Assembly: GCF_018919395.1 (NCBI RefSeq)
Contig: NZ_JAHLME010000002.1
Span: 846,182-910,181 of the forward strand
DNA length: 64,000 bases
Source of the DNA: Geomonas azotofigens
GTDB lineage: Bacteria > Desulfobacterota > Desulfuromonadia > Geobacterales > Geobacteraceae
Direction of reading: 5' to 3'
A model generated the notes under the pieces. That model saw only the letters and a program-made list of their open reading frames with translations, was not told the origin of the DNA and searched no databases. Shown piece by piece: positions 7,622 through 17,150 of the stretch; position 1 is the stretch's first letter, and every line of letters starts with the position of its first letter. The position numbers and the translations under genes were made by a program.

Positions 7622-7689
7622 CAACCTCCGCCAAAAGCAAAAGGCTCCGGCTGGCACTGGCGTGCCAACCGAAGCCTTGGCGGAGGTTG
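7622..7689 (-). terminator. ssrA terminator inside a larger inverted repeat
   Basis: A 17-bp near-perfect stem (7641-7657 with 7662-7678, loop TGGC) is followed on the minus strand by TTGCTTTT, a rho-independent terminator directly behind tmRNA. It sits inside a second pair of perfect 13-bp arms, CAACCTCCGCCAA (7622-7634) and TTGGCGGAGGTTG (7677-7689). The outer arm touches the CCA end of tmRNA. Confidence 0.75.
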
Positions 7690-8038
7690 GTGGAGGTGGC
7701 GGGAATCGAACCCGCGTCCGAGAATCGTACACATAAGGCGTCTACATGCTTATACCTGTTTTTACTTTAGCCGCTCGGGACTCCACAGGCCGGGATTCCC
7801 GATTGCCGATTCCGCTAAATTTCGCCGCAGGGCCACGGACTCTCCCTGAAACTATCCCACTGAATGACGTTCTATCCTCCCACGTGGGAGATGGCAGGTA
7901 GAACGTTAGCAGGTTATTAAGCTGCTAAAGCGTAATCGTAATTGTCGGCGCTTAATGCGTCCCGGATTGTTTAACGAGCCACCCGGACCTCGGCATGCAA
8001 CCTTAGCTTCTTACCCCCGTCGAAACCTTTACACCCCC
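7688..8038 (-). ncRNA. ssrA: Transfer-messenger RNA
   Basis: The 5' end reads GGGGGTGTAAAGGTTTCGAC and the 3' end CCCGCCACCTCCACCA; GGGGGTG pairs with CACCTCC as the acceptor stem, and a T-loop GGTTCGATTCC is visible. The resume codon opens the tag ADNYDYALAA followed by TAA (about 7920-7955). tmRNA with SmpB rescues ribosomes stalled on broken mRNA and tags the product for proteolysis. Length about 351 nt, one piece. Its 3' end is a common integration site, but no integrase or repeated 3' end is seen nearby. Confidence 0.96.
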
Positions 8039-8058
8039 CTAAAACCTTAAATTTTAAC

Positions 8059-8532
8059 TTAGTCCCTGTCCCTGGATCCTCGGTTTCTTTCTTTCAGCGC
8101 GACCACGACGTCGCGCCGCATGTCCTTCTCCTTCATGACTTCGCGCTTGTCGTAGTTCTTCTTGCCCTTGGCGAGTCCCAGTTCGGTCTTGACCTTGCCG
8201 TCCTTGAAGTATACCCGAAGCGGGATCAGCGTGTAGCCTTGCTCCCTGATCTTGGAGAAGAGCTTCACGATCTCCTTCTTGTGCAACAACAGCTTCCGCA
8301 TCCGGTCCGGATCGTGGTTTTCCCGGTTCCCGAAATCGTACGGGTTGATGTGAAAGTTGTGCAGGAAGGCCTCGCCGTTCTTCACCATGGCGAAGGAGTC
8401 GTTTAGGTTGGCCTTGCCATTGCGCAGGGACTTTACCTCGGTCCCCTGCAGCACCATGCCCGCCTCGAAACGCTCTTCGATGAAGTAGTCATGGAAGGCC
8501 TTCTTGTTGTTGCAAATCAGCTTCTCACCCAT
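8059..8532 (-). CDS. smpB: SsrA-binding protein SmpB
   Basis: 157 residues, the usual length. It shows the hallmarks [31 protein letters not shown]-type core (here [21 protein letters not shown]), LLLHKKEI, and a basic C-terminal tail [16 protein letters not shown]. SmpB binds tmRNA and places it in the empty A site. It lies immediately upstream of ssrA on the same strand, with about 20 bp between stop and tmRNA 5' end, so the two could be co-transcribed and processed. Confidence 0.97.
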   Translation of the reverse strand: MGEKLICNNKKAFHDYFIEERFEAGMVLQGTEVKSLRNGKANLNDSFAMVKNGEAFLHNFHINPYDFGNRENHDPDRMRKLLLHKKEIVKLFSKIREQGYTLIPLRVYFKDGKVKTELGLAKGKKNYDKREVMKEKDMRRDVVVALKERNRGSRDRD

Positions 8533-9013
8533 AACGACTCATAGTACCAGAATCGCCTACAAAAGGACAGGGGGAAAAATATAAGGGTTTTTTTGCTTAC
8601 GGCAGAAAATCTCTAACGAGCTCGACGACCTCCTGCAGTGCTCTGGAAATTAAAGTATCGATAACATCGAGGTGGAAAAGAAAGCCTCTGATCCCGGAAG
8701 TATGACCTGAGGCTTTCTTGCTCTTGGGACCTTGTCTGCTTTCCCACTTGAGCTTCAGCGCTGTGCGAGATGGCGGAGAAATACAATGCGGCAACAATCC
8801 TATTCTCACTTCATGACAGGGACAGGAAGTACTGTATAATCGAAGCTAATTCCTTTATCCACATCAACCTTTCTCTAAGTTGCAAGTCTTGATCGATTGC
8901 CGGAACTAAGTCAGTTTCGAGGTATCTTCTTTCCTATAAAAATTACTCTTTCCGCTCGATCGTCGGGCCGAGGGCGTGCAAGCTGTCCAACCTATTGCAC
9001 ATCGGAGACCGGC
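8533..9013. other. Gene-poor spacer with hairpin and promoter repeat
   Basis: No gene is supported. A perfect 11-bp hairpin, AAGAAAGCCTC (8678-8688) and GAGGCTTTCTT (8709-8719), is followed on the minus strand by TTTCC and could terminate a minus transcript. The copy of the shared promoter repeat (8787-8880) lies to its right. A minus-strand frame here (8597-8809) runs through the hairpin and shows no family; I regard it as chance. Confidence 0.5.
8787..8880 (+). promoter_or_regulatory. Promoter repeat, copy 1
   Basis: A segment of about 94 bp aligns with 9634-9730. Both carry AATCCTA-TCTC, ATGACA (8813-8818), 16 bp, TATAAT (8835-8840), then GCTAATT and a pyrimidine-rich stretch. It drives the membrane protein starting at 9014, leaving a leader of about 165 nt. 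The ACAG / CTGTA ends of the spacer are mirror-related. Confidence 0.65.
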
Positions 9014-9643
9014 ATGAGCCCCAACGTTGACGAACTGATCCGGAAAATGCACGACCTCGAGGAAGAGCTGGAGGTCGAGTACCACAACAGGCGAGCGCAG
9101 TTCGATTTCACCATCAACGAGAAGCGGGTCCGCTTCGCCGAAGAGGTGGCCCGCCAGCAACGCCGACTCAAGACCGGCCTGTTCAGGTATATCCTGGAGG
9201 CACGACTCCTCAACGTCATTTCCGCGCCGCTCATTTATCTTGGCTTCGTGCCATTCATCGTGCTTGACCTGTATCTTTTCCTGTACCAGTCGATCTGTTT
9301 CCCCATTTACGGGATTCACAAGGTGAAACGCTCAGACTACCTGGTCTTTGACCGGGAAGATCTTCAGTACCTGAACATTATCGAGAAATTCAACTGTTTC
9401 TACTGCTCGTACGGCAACGGTCTGGCGGCATTGGTCAGGGAGATCGGCGCACGGACCGAGCAATACTGGTGCCCGATAAAGCACGCCCGGCGCATTCGCG
9501 ACGCCCACAGCCGCTATCCCCGTTTCTTCGAGTTCGGCGACGCCGAGACCTACGGCAAAGGTTTGGAACGGATAAGGAATGCGCTGCGTGCGACCTCAAA
9601 AAATAATTCTGGCAGTACAACTGGCAGCATCGACGGCAAATAA
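9014..9643 (+). CDS. Conserved membrane-associated protein of unknown function
   Basis: 209 residues from ATG 9014. Residues 5-50 are a charged coiled-coil-like helix (KMHDLEEELEVEYHNRRAQF). A hydrophobic hairpin follows at about 72-105 (VISAPLIYLGFVPFIVLDLYLFLYQ). Then comes a conserved soluble part with FNCFYCSYGNGL and YWCPIKHARR, whose cysteines could bind metal or haem. A longer start at 8897 lies within the leader and has no good ribosome site. Homologues of this type occur across proteobacteria without a known role. It is expressed from the same kind of promoter as the sensor downstream. Confidence 0.75.
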   Translation: MSPNVDELIRKMHDLEEELEVEYHNRRAQFDFTINEKRVRFAEEVARQQRRLKTGLFRYILEARLLNVISAPLIYLGFVPFIVLDLYLFLYQSICFPIYGIHKVKRSDYLVFDREDLQYLNIIEKFNCFYCSYGNGLAALVREIGARTEQYWCPIKHARRIRDAHSRYPRFFEFGDAETYGKGLERIRNALRATSKNNSGSTTGSIDGK

Positions 9644-9730
9644 TCCTACTCTCGCTGCAATGACAGTGACAGAAAGTGCTGTATAATCTAATGCTAATTT
9701 CATCTTCCACATTGATTTTTCTGTCACAGA
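9634..9730 (+). promoter_or_regulatory. Promoter repeat, copy 2
   Basis: Second copy of the promoter repeat. ATGACA (9660-9665), a 16-bp spacer and TATAAT (9682-9687) keep the spacing of copy 1, with about 70 percent identity by eye over the whole segment. It stands directly before the Cache-domain sensor gene at 9743, overlapping the end of the preceding gene. Confidence 0.65.
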
Positions 9731-9742
9731 GGCAATTCGCGA

Positions 9743-11008
9743 ATGGCGAACACTGAACCAGGCCACACTCCACCCCGGGACAAAGACAGTTTCTTCTCCA
9801 GCCTGGTGGTGGGAGTGCTGTTGTTCAACGTCTTCGCCTACCTCATGGTGGGCAACTCCCTCTACAACAGCCGCAAGCACTACGACAAGCTTGCGGAAGT
9901 GACTACGCAAAACCTCGCCAGATCCCTCGAGTCGAACGTCTCAGACATCCTGGACAAGATGAACATCGTCCTTTTCTCGGTCGGCGAAGAGGCACAAGAA
10001 CAAATCGCCTCGCGCGGCATCGACAAGGGAGCGTTGAGCGCTTACGCCAGGCAACAGGTCCAGGTACTGCCGGAAGCCGACAAGATCGCCATCACCGACC
10101 CCTCCGGCAACGTTCTTTGCGGCAGCGACGGCACCACCGCCTCCGTCAATATCAGCGACCGTGACTATTTCCGAAGACTCAGCAACGGCCTCGACGAACA
10201 ACTGGTGGTTTCCAACCTGCTGCAGGAGAAAATTACGGGCAAATGGATGATCATCGCCGCCAGACGCTACAACAACATGGACGGTTCCTTCGCGGGGGTG
10301 GTGGTTGGTAGAATCGATGTCGCCTACTTCGACAAACTCCTCGCTCACCTCGATATAGGCAAGTACGGCGCCGTCGGCGTTCGGGATACGGATTTCAAGC
10401 TGGTCGCCCTGCACCCGAAGGGGAAGGAGGCGGCAAGCCAGATCGGCTCCAACGTGATCTCCCAAAAGACACGCGACATGATCCTCGCCAACCCGGTAAC
10501 CGCCACCTACAAGACGGTCTTCGCGCGGGACAAAAAGGAGCGGATGGTCACCTTCCGCAAGATCGCCAAGTATCCCTATTACATCTTTGCTACCATCTCG
10601 CCGGCCGACTACATGACCTCCTGGCGCAAGGAAGCCGCGGTGGGGCTGGTGCTGATGTTGCTCTTCACCACCATGACGGTGGCCTCCGCGCGTTTTCTTT
10701 ACAAGAGCAAGATGAGCGCCCTGCTCCACGCCGAGGCCAAGCGCTACGGCGACGAGATGAAGCAGCAAAACGAGGAACTCAACGCTGCGCTGGCCAGGAT
10801 CAAGCGCCTGGAAGGGATTATCTCGATCTGTTCCTACTGCAAGAAGATCCGCACCGAGGAAGATTCATGGCAACAGCTCGAAATGTATTTCAGCGAGCAT
10901 TCCGACGCCATGTTCAGTCACGGCATCTGCCCGGACTGTGCCGCCGACCAGCAACGGATCTTCAAGGAGGTGGCACTGTCCCACAAGGACTTCACCAAAT
11001 ACCCCTAA
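9743..11008 (+). CDS. Membrane sensor with Cache domain and C-terminal CxxC domain
   Basis: 421 residues. A transmembrane helix lies at about 18-42, then an extracytoplasmic PDC/Cache-like sensor (about 60-280; DKIAITDPSGNVLCGSD, ISDRDYFRRL) and a second membrane helix at about 296-318. A coiled coil (335-355) leads to a Cys-rich ending: ISICSYCKKIR, W..LE.YF, then SHGICPDCAAD. This ending is known from the C-termini of PAS/GAF signalling proteins. There is no kinase, GGDEF or chemoreceptor output domain, so it must act through a partner. The hybrid kinase 80 bp downstream is the obvious candidate. Confidence 0.8.
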   Translation: MANTEPGHTPPRDKDSFFSSLVVGVLLFNVFAYLMVGNSLYNSRKHYDKLAEVTTQNLARSLESNVSDILDKMNIVLFSVGEEAQEQIASRGIDKGALSAYARQQVQVLPEADKIAITDPSGNVLCGSDGTTASVNISDRDYFRRLSNGLDEQLVVSNLLQEKITGKWMIIAARRYNNMDGSFAGVVVGRIDVAYFDKLLAHLDIGKYGAVGVRDTDFKLVALHPKGKEAASQIGSNVISQKTRDMILANPVTATYKTVFARDKKERMVTFRKIAKYPYYIFATISPADYMTSWRKEAAVGLVLMLLFTTMTVASARFLYKSKMSALLHAEAKRYGDEMKQQNEELNAALARIKRLEGIISICSYCKKIRTEEDSWQQLEMYFSEHSDAMFSHGICPDCAADQQRIFKEVALSHKDFTKYP

Positions 11009-11095
11009 ACGTGCACCAGCAATCTGCCGAATACTACTTCATACAGTGATGACAATCCGAACGCAAAGACCGACTCAGCCTAGGCGGTGACCCAG

Positions 11096-13486
11096 ATGTT
11101 CTCCCGACTCTCCACGACCAGGCGATACGCCCTCTCGCTATGCTTCATCTGGGTTTTGCTCATCGCCGTATCGCTGGCGTGGTTCTACGTTCAGCACAGA
11201 AATAACCTCGATGAAGTCGCCAAGGCGCAGGCCCGCATCGCCTTCGAGAAGGACCTGCTGTACCGTAAGTGGGCGTCCCAACACGGCGGCGTCTACGTCC
11301 CCGTCACCCCACACACCCAACCCAACCCCTACCTGGCCCATATCCCGGAACGTGACATCACGACTCCCTCGGGCAAGCAACTGACCCTCATCAACCCGGC
11401 GTACATGACGCGCCAGGTTTTCGAACTGGCTGAGACAGAAAAACAGATCGCCAGGGGACACATCACCAGCTTGAACCCGATCAGGGGTGAAAACGCCCCC
11501 GACGCGTGGGAACGAAAGGCTCTTGAGGCCTTTGAAAATGGGGCGCAGGAGGTGAGCGAGGTGGTGACGCTGGACGGCCGCCGCTTCATCAGGTTCATGC
11601 GGCCTTTCAAGGTCGAGATCTCGTGCCTGAAGTGCCATGCCGCCCAAGGCTACAAAAAGGGCGACATCCGGGGCGGCATCAGCGTGACGGTGCCGCTCAC
11701 GCTCTTCTCGGCTGGCTCTAACCAGGTGCTCGCCAGCACCGCGGCGACCCTTCTGCTGATAGGTAGCGCGGGATTATGCCTGATCCTCTTGGGGGCCAGG
11801 AAGATTTCGCAAAGCTCAAGGCGCCTGGAAGAGACCAATGCCGAACTGTTGAACGAGGTGACCGAACGCGAGATCGCCCAGGAACAGCTCCGGGAGCAGG
11901 CCACTCTCCTGGAGGAGGAAGTTGCCGAACGCCAGGCGGCCCAGGAGGAGGCGGTAGCGAACCAGAGGACGCTGCAGCTGATCATGGATTCTACCCATGC
12001 CGCCATCTACGGGATAGACACGGCGGGGAGATGCATCTTCGCCAACAGGACCTGCCTCAAGCTTACCGGCTACGACAACCTGGACGACTTGCTCGGCAAG
12101 AACATGCACGACATCATACACCACACCCAACCCAACGGGCTCCCCGCGCCGGTGGCGCAATGCAACATCTTTAGGGCCTTCAACGAAGGTGCAGGGTGCA
12201 CCGTGCGCGACGAGGTGTTCTGGCGCAAGGACGGCACCTCTTTCCCGGTGGAGTACTCCTCGTATCCCATCGTGAACGACGGGGTTATCGAGGGCGCCGT
12301 GGTCAGCTTCGTCGATCTCACCGAGCGCATCGCCCTGGAGGCGCAGCTGCGCCAGGCGCAGAAAATGGAGGCAGTGGGACAACTGGCCGGCGGAGTCGCC
12401 CACGATTTCAACAACGTGCTGCAGGTGATCAGCGGCTACGGCAGCATCTTGAAGCTGGATGAAAGGCTCGACGAGCGGCAGAAACAGGAAGTCGACCAGA
12501 TCCTTTTGGCGGCGGAGCGGGCGGCGCAACTGACCAGGGGACTGTTGGCGTTCAGCCGCAAACAGGTGATCACGCTGGCACCGGTGAATCTCAACGACGT
12601 GGTGGAGAGCGTCCGGAAGTTCCTGGTGCGCATCATCGGCGAGGACATCCAGCTGAAAACGACGCCCAGCACGGCAAGCCTGTACATCATGGCAGACCTG
12701 GGGCAAATGGAGCAGGTCCTCATCAACTTGGCGACCAACGCCAGGGACGCCATGTCCAAAGGTGGCGTGCTCGCCATAGAAACGGGGAGCCAGGAGGTGG
12801 AATCCCCGCTGGACCAGGAATCGGGGGAGCACAAGCAGGGCCACTACGCGGTGCTGACCGTCTCCGACACCGGTTGCGGCATGGATACGGAGACCTGCAA
12901 GAGGATCTTCGAGCCGTTCTACACCACCAAGGAGGTCAGCAAGGGAACCGGGCTGGGGTTGGCCATCGTGTACGGCATCGTGAAGCAGCATAACGGCTTC
13001 ATCAACGTCTACAGCGAACCCGACCACGGCACCACCTTCAGGATCTACCTCCCCATCTACCACTCGGACGCGGTCCGGGGCCATGACGACGGCAGGCAGG
13101 CCGCGCCGCCGCAGGGAGGGAGCGAGACGATACTGGTCGCCGAGGACGACGAAGGGGTGCGCAACCTGGTCGTCTCGGTATTGACGCGCTTTGGCTACCG
13201 CGTGATCCAGGCGGTGGATGGCCAGGACGCGGTGGAGAAGTATCTCGCGCACCGGGACGAGATCGACATGATCCTGATGGACCTGATCATGCCGCGCAAA
13301 AACGGCAAGGAAGCCTACGACGAGATCGCCGAGCAGGCCCCCGGGACGAAGGTGTTGTTCGCCAGCGGCTATACGGCGGATTTCATCCAGAAACGCGGGG
13401 TGCCCGAGGAGGGAATCGATCTGATCATGAAGCCGATCCAGCCGATGGAACTTTTACAGAGGGTACGGGAGGTCCTGGACGCGTGA
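11096..13486 (+). CDS. Hybrid histidine kinase with haem-pocket (DUF3365) sensor
   Basis: About 796 residues. Domains in order: membrane helix (12-32); DUF3365/Tll0287-like periplasmic domain with one c-type haem motif CLKCH (about residue 180); second membrane helix (205-230); coiled coil; PAS (about 290-410); HisKA with phospho-acceptor in GGVAHDFNNVLQ; HATPase with N box ATNARDAM and G box GKGTGLGLAIV-type sequence; and a C-terminal receiver (about 675-796) with DLIMPRKNG and phospho-Asp in ILMDL. It senses redox or small ligands through the haem domain. The ATG at 11096 is preferred over a GTG nine bases upstream because of GGCGG spacing. Confidence 0.88.
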   Translation: MFSRLSTTRRYALSLCFIWVLLIAVSLAWFYVQHRNNLDEVAKAQARIAFEKDLLYRKWASQHGGVYVPVTPHTQPNPYLAHIPERDITTPSGKQLTLINPAYMTRQVFELAETEKQIARGHITSLNPIRGENAPDAWERKALEAFENGAQEVSEVVTLDGRRFIRFMRPFKVEISCLKCHAAQGYKKGDIRGGISVTVPLTLFSAGSNQVLASTAATLLLIGSAGLCLILLGARKISQSSRRLEETNAELLNEVTEREIAQEQLREQATLLEEEVAERQAAQEEAVANQRTLQLIMDSTHAAIYGIDTAGRCIFANRTCLKLTGYDNLDDLLGKNMHDIIHHTQPNGLPAPVAQCNIFRAFNEGAGCTVRDEVFWRKDGTSFPVEYSSYPIVNDGVIEGAVVSFVDLTERIALEAQLRQAQKMEAVGQLAGGVAHDFNNVLQVISGYGSILKLDERLDERQKQEVDQILLAAERAAQLTRGLLAFSRKQVITLAPVNLNDVVESVRKFLVRIIGEDIQLKTTPSTASLYIMADLGQMEQVLINLATNARDAMSKGGVLAIETGSQEVESPLDQESGEHKQGHYAVLTVSDTGCGMDTETCKRIFEPFYTTKEVSKGTGLGLAIVYGIVKQHNGFINVYSEPDHGTTFRIYLPIYHSDAVRGHDDGRQAAPPQGGSETILVAEDDEGVRNLVVSVLTRFGYRVIQAVDGQDAVEKYLAHRDEIDMILMDLIMPRKNGKEAYDEIAEQAPGTKVLFASGYTADFIQKRGVPEEGIDLIMKPIQPMELLQRVREVLDA

Positions 13487-13520
13487 GGGGGACGGTGGAG
13501 ATCAGGCGGCGCCGAGTTTT

Positions 13521-14762
13521 TTACTGCGGCGCCGCTCCGGCAACATAAACACGCTCGAGACGCCCCTTGGCGAGGACGGTCGCCTCGATGCCGGCGCCGG
13601 CGGCGACGTTGCAGCCGCCAAGGACCAGGAAATCCGCCCGTTTCCCGACTTCAAGGGATCCGGTGTCGGAATCGATCTGCAGCGCCCGGGCGCCACCGAG
13701 CGTTGCCATGGCGAGAAGGTCCTGGCAACTGAAGACGCCGGGGGCTATCTGCTCGAGGAAACGGATCTCGTCCCAAAGCGAGAGCGAATCGTTGCTGGCG
13801 AGCGAGTCGGTACCGAGGGCGAGCGGCAGCCCGGCTTCCTTTAACAGCTTGTGCGGAGCGCAGCCCACGAAGAGACGGTCGTTGCTGCGCGGGCAAAGGA
13901 CGACGCTCACGCCGCGCTCCTTGAGGATGGAGACGTCGTTGGGGGTGACATGGACCGCGTGCACCGCCAGGGTGGCGGAGTCCAGCACGCCCAGCTCGTC
14001 CAGGTAACGGGTCGAGGTAGTGCGCATCGGGTGTGGCAGGTACTGCTCCCAGTGCGCCATCGGGTAGAGCAGTTCGGCAATGTCGCCGGTCGTGTCATGC
14101 ATGAAGGCGGCTTCTGCCGCGGTTTCGGAGAGATGCACCGCCTTGGGCGCGCCCAGCTTCCCGGAAAGATCCTGCAGGCAGCGGAACAGTTTCGCGGAAA
14201 CGGTGTGGGGCGCGTGCGGGGAAAGACCGGGAAGAAGCCCTCCCTGCAAGTTCTCGAGCGTCGCTTCTATCCGCGCCACCACCGTGTCGCATAAAAGGGG
14301 GTCGTGCCCGATCGCCTCCAGGAACAGCCTGCCGGTAAGCACCGTGTCGCGGTACAGGGGCACCAGGGAAAGATCGGAGAGAATGTCCCCCACGGCGGTG
14401 GTGCCGGATTCCACGCACAGCCTCATCCCTTCCCGCGCCGAGTGCTCCAGCTCTCCCGGCTCCAGAGACCGCTTTATTTTCACCACCTGCTGAATCCATT
14501 CCACGTAGCGCTTGGGAAGATAGTCGAGGTCCTTGCGGACTTTCCAGGCGGAGAAATGGGTAAGCTCGAGATGGGTGTGCGCGTTCACCATGCCCGGCAT
14601 GAGCACCGACTCGTGCAGGTCGGTGACCGGCGCGGAGAACTGCGCGCGCAACTCGTTGATCTTGCCGACCGCGACGATGCGGCCGTCTTTCACGGCGAGG
14701 GCACCCCCCTCTATGGGCGGAGAGGAAATGGGGAGCAGGTAGGAAGCGGCATATATTCTCAT
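13521..14762 (-). CDS. Amidohydrolase, aminofutalosine deaminase-like (TRZ/ATZ family)
   Basis: 413 residues. A metal-dependent hydrolase with VNAHTHLEL (first His pair), HAPHTVS, HLSETAAE, HAVHVTPND and GTDSLASND, the five metal-site segments of the cytosine-deaminase/TRZ subgroup. In bacteria that make menaquinone by the futalosine route, this group includes 6-amino-6-deoxyfutalosine deaminase; that assignment is an inference, since no other mqn gene is in the window. Start MRIYAASYLL at 14762, with GCGGGG upstream; the ATG five codons earlier lacks a site. It is convergent with the kinase. Confidence 0.78.
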   Translation of the reverse strand: MRIYAASYLLPISSPPIEGGALAVKDGRIVAVGKINELRAQFSAPVTDLHESVLMPGMVNAHTHLELTHFSAWKVRKDLDYLPKRYVEWIQQVVKIKRSLEPGELEHSAREGMRLCVESGTTAVGDILSDLSLVPLYRDTVLTGRLFLEAIGHDPLLCDTVVARIEATLENLQGGLLPGLSPHAPHTVSAKLFRCLQDLSGKLGAPKAVHLSETAAEAAFMHDTTGDIAELLYPMAHWEQYLPHPMRTTSTRYLDELGVLDSATLAVHAVHVTPNDVSILKERGVSVVLCPRSNDRLFVGCAPHKLLKEAGLPLALGTDSLASNDSLSLWDEIRFLEQIAPGVFSCQDLLAMATLGGARALQIDSDTGSLEVGKRADFLVLGGCNVAAGAGIEATVLAKGRLERVYVAGAAPQ

Positions 14763-15040
14763 TCGAAAACCCCGCACAGCAAAGAAGCTTTACCACAGAG
14801 GACACGGAGGATCACTGAGGTCTCAGAGGAAAACCACAGGAGCATAGTTTAACAGGTTCTGTGCTCGAGGCTAATGGGAAAGAAGCGGCGAGGCGACCCT
14901 CACCCCGCCCCTCTCCCAGAGGGAGAGTGAGATTGAGAGGCAACAGGGGGGGCAGAGGGCTCCTTACTGAAAGAGCTAAAAGAAAAAGACGCTGACGAAT
15001 TATCTATCCATCAGCGTCCCTTGTTGCTGCTTCGATGACG
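14763..15040. other. Intergenic repeats and pan terminator
   Basis: No gene. It contains a single-arm copy of the CCACAGAGGACACGGAGG repeat family (14793-14842), a GC-rich hairpin CTCTCCC-AGA-GGGAGAG (14911-14927) of the kind dispersed in many genomes, and the terminator of the pan operon (14988-15018). Confidence 0.6.
14988..15018 (-). terminator. Rho-independent terminator of panBCD
   Basis: Perfect 8-bp arms GACGCTGA (14988-14995) and TCAGCGTC (15011-15018), followed on the minus strand by TTTTTCTTTT. It lies 23 bp past the panD stop. Confidence 0.8.
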
Positions 15041-15445
15041 CTAGTTCTTCCAGTGCACGCTCTTCAGGGTGGCCTGGCCGGCGGCTTCCTTGCGGGTGGG
15101 GAGCATCTTGTTCTTCTCGTCGACGAAGACCAGCTTGGGCTCATGGGCGATGGCCTCGGCGTTCTCCATGTTGACGAAGCTCGCGATGATCACCAGGTCC
15201 TGCGGAGCGACCAGACGCGCCGCCGCGCCGTTGATGCAGATGACGCCGGAACCGCGCTCCCCCTCGATGGCGTAGGTCTCGAAACGGCTGCCGTTGGTGA
15301 CGTCCCAGATGCAGACGGCCTCGTACGGGATGATGTCGGCCGCTTCCATGAGATCGAGATCGATGGTGATGCTCCCCTCGTAATGCAGGTCGGCACCGGT
15401 GACGGTGGCGCGGTGAATCTTGCTCTTCAGCATCTTCCTGTCCAT
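15041..15445 (-). CDS. panD: Aspartate 1-decarboxylase
   Basis: 134 residues. It makes beta-alanine from L-aspartate for pantothenate. The proenzyme self-cleaves between G24 and S25, seen here in DLHYEGS when the start is MDRKML, exactly the usual numbering; S25 becomes the pyruvoyl cofactor. Further signatures are NVTNG-like [13 protein letters not shown] and [15 protein letters not shown]. It is the last gene of panB-panC-panD. Confidence 0.97.
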   Translation of the reverse strand: MDRKMLKSKIHRATVTGADLHYEGSITIDLDLMEAADIIPYEAVCIWDVTNGSRFETYAIEGERGSGVICINGAAARLVAPQDLVIIASFVNMENAEAIAHEPKLVFVDEKNKMLPTRKEAAGQATLKSVHWKN

Positions 15446-15449
15446 ATTC

Positions 15450-16289
15450 TTATTCCTCCCCTAGTACACAGTTGTCGATTAATCTTACCGAGCCGACCCG
15501 CACGGCCAGTGCGAGCAGCGTCCTCTCATCAGCTATCTGCAACGGAAGCAGGGTATCCTGATCCCTGAACTCCAGGTAATCGAGTTCCGCGACGCGCTCA
15601 CGCTCGATCGGCGCCAGCGCCTTTTGCCTCAGGACGGCGACGCTCTTCTCGCCACCCCGGAAGGCGTCACGGGCGGCGGCGATGGAACGGGAGAGGCACA
15701 GGGCGGGCTCGCGCTGTTCCGGGGTAAGCCGCGCGTTGCGGGAACTCAAGGCCAGCCCGTCGGCCTCGCGCACGATGGGCATACCCACGATCTCGACGTC
15801 GAAGTTGAAATCCCGCACCATGCGCCGGATCACGGCGAGCTGCTGGAAATCCTTCTTGCCGAAGATGGCGACTGCCGGCATGACGATGTTGAAGAGCTTC
15901 GCGACCACCGTGGTCACGCCGCGGAAATGGCCGGGGCGGCTCGCGCCGCAAAGCTCGGTGGTGAGTTCCTCGACATTCAGGTAGCTCTGGTAGCCGGCGG
16001 GGTACATGTCGGCCGCCTTGGGGGCGAAGATGACGTCCACCCCGGCCGCCGCGGCGATCTTCTTGTCGCGCTCGAGGTCGCGGGGATAGCTGTCCAGGTC
16101 CTCGTTGACGCCGAACTGGGTCGGATTGACGAAGATGCTGGCCACGACGGTCTTCGCGCGCTTGCGCGCCTCGACCATGAGGGACGCGTGCCCCTCGTGC
16201 AGGTAGCCCATGGTGGGGACCAGGGCGATCTCGCCCCGCCTTTGCCGCGCGAACTGCTGCATCTCGGCCACGGATTCGATAACGATCAT
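15450..16289 (-). CDS. panC: Pantothenate synthetase
   Basis: 279 residues. It joins pantoate and beta-alanine using ATP through a pantoyl-adenylate. It shows [13 protein letters not shown] (HIGH-type motif), [25 protein letters not shown] and the KMSKS-like LSSRNARL. The frame extends farther upstream, but the ATG at 16289 overlaps the panB stop by 4 bp and begins [10 protein letters not shown], as the family does. Confidence 0.97.
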   Translation of the reverse strand: MIVIESVAEMQQFARQRRGEIALVPTMGYLHEGHASLMVEARKRAKTVVASIFVNPTQFGVNEDLDSYPRDLERDKKIAAAAGVDVIFAPKAADMYPAGYQSYLNVEELTTELCGASRPGHFRGVTTVVAKLFNIVMPAVAIFGKKDFQQLAVIRRMVRDFNFDVEIVGMPIVREADGLALSSRNARLTPEQREPALCLSRSIAAARDAFRGGEKSVAVLRQKALAPIERERVAELDYLEFRDQDTLLPLQIADERTLLALAVRVGSVRLIDNCVLGEE

Positions 16290-17089
16290 TTGAAACAATG
16301 CCTTTCTTCGGGAAATGCGCCGCCCTTGACGTCGGCGATGTAGTTGGCGACGGCCTCGCTGATGATCGGCGCGAGCTCCGCGTAACGCTTGACGAACTTC
16401 GGGGAGTACTTGCTGCACAGCCCCAGGATGTCGTGGATCACCAGCACCTGCCCGTCGCAGTGCGGGCCCGCGCCGATGCCGATGGTGGGGATGGTGAGCT
16501 CCCCGGTGATGCGCTGGGCAAGCCCCATGGGGATCCCTTCCAAGACCACGGCGAAGGCGCCGGCCGCCTCGACGGCGCGCGCGTCCTCGATGAGTTTCTC
16601 CGCCTGGGCGTCACCCTTGCCCTGGACCTTGTAGCCACCCATGCGGTGCAGCGACTGCGGGGTGAGACCGATGTGCCCCATCACGGGGATGTCCATGGCG
16701 GTGATGGCGGCGATGGTCTCGGCGACGTTGACGCCCCCCTCGATCTTCACCGCGGCGGCGCCGCCGTCCTTCACCAGGAGTCCCGCGTTGAGACGGGCGC
16801 TCTTCAGGTCGGTCTGATAGGAGAGAAAGGGCATGTCGGCGACGACGAAGGCCTTCGGGCGCGCCCGCATCACGGCCCTCGTGTGGTAGATCATGTCCTC
16901 CATGGTCACCGGCAGCGTGTTGTCGTGCCCCGCCACCACGACGCCGACCGAGTCGCCGACCAGGATCATGTCGATGCCGGCGCCGTCGATCAGGCCGGTC
17001 ATCGGGAAGTCGTAGCTGGTGAGGACCGTTATCTTTTCCCCTTCCGCTTTCATCCGGTGAAAGTCGAGAACGGTTTTGGTCTTTTGCAT
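16286..17089 (-). CDS. panB: 3-methyl-2-oxobutanoate hydroxymethyltransferase
   Basis: 267 residues. It transfers a hydroxymethyl group from methylene-tetrahydrofolate to 2-oxoisovalerate, giving ketopantoate. Metal- and substrate-binding segments are visible: [52 protein letters not shown] and [18 protein letters not shown]. First gene of the pan operon; GGAGCTGAC lies before the ATG. Confidence 0.97.
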   Translation of the reverse strand: MQKTKTVLDFHRMKAEGEKITVLTSYDFPMTGLIDGAGIDMILVGDSVGVVVAGHDNTLPVTMEDMIYHTRAVMRARPKAFVVADMPFLSYQTDLKSARLNAGLLVKDGGAAAVKIEGGVNVAETIAAITAMDIPVMGHIGLTPQSLHRMGGYKVQGKGDAQAEKLIEDARAVEAAGAFAVVLEGIPMGLAQRITGELTIPTIGIGAGPHCDGQVLVIHDILGLCSKYSPKFVKRYAELAPIISEAVANYIADVKGGAFPEERHCFK

Positions 17090-17130
17090 CGTCGAGTCAG
17101 CTCCTTGGGGTTGGCGCTAGGGAAAGGCAT

Positions 17131-17150
17131 GGGCGAATGATTATTCGCCC
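17131..17150. repeat. Dispersed hairpin repeat
   Basis: Perfect palindrome of 8-bp arms, GGGCGAAT and ATTCGCCC, around GATT, followed by CTACA. This sequence is a well-known interspersed intergenic palindrome in many bacteria. Here it lies about 40 bp upstream of panB, so it could also influence the pan leader. Confidence 0.7.

Noticed and set aside
7688-8038. Integrated element at the tmRNA end
   Set aside because: No integrase and no second copy of the tmRNA 3' end within the window; only a short possible gene remnant remains.
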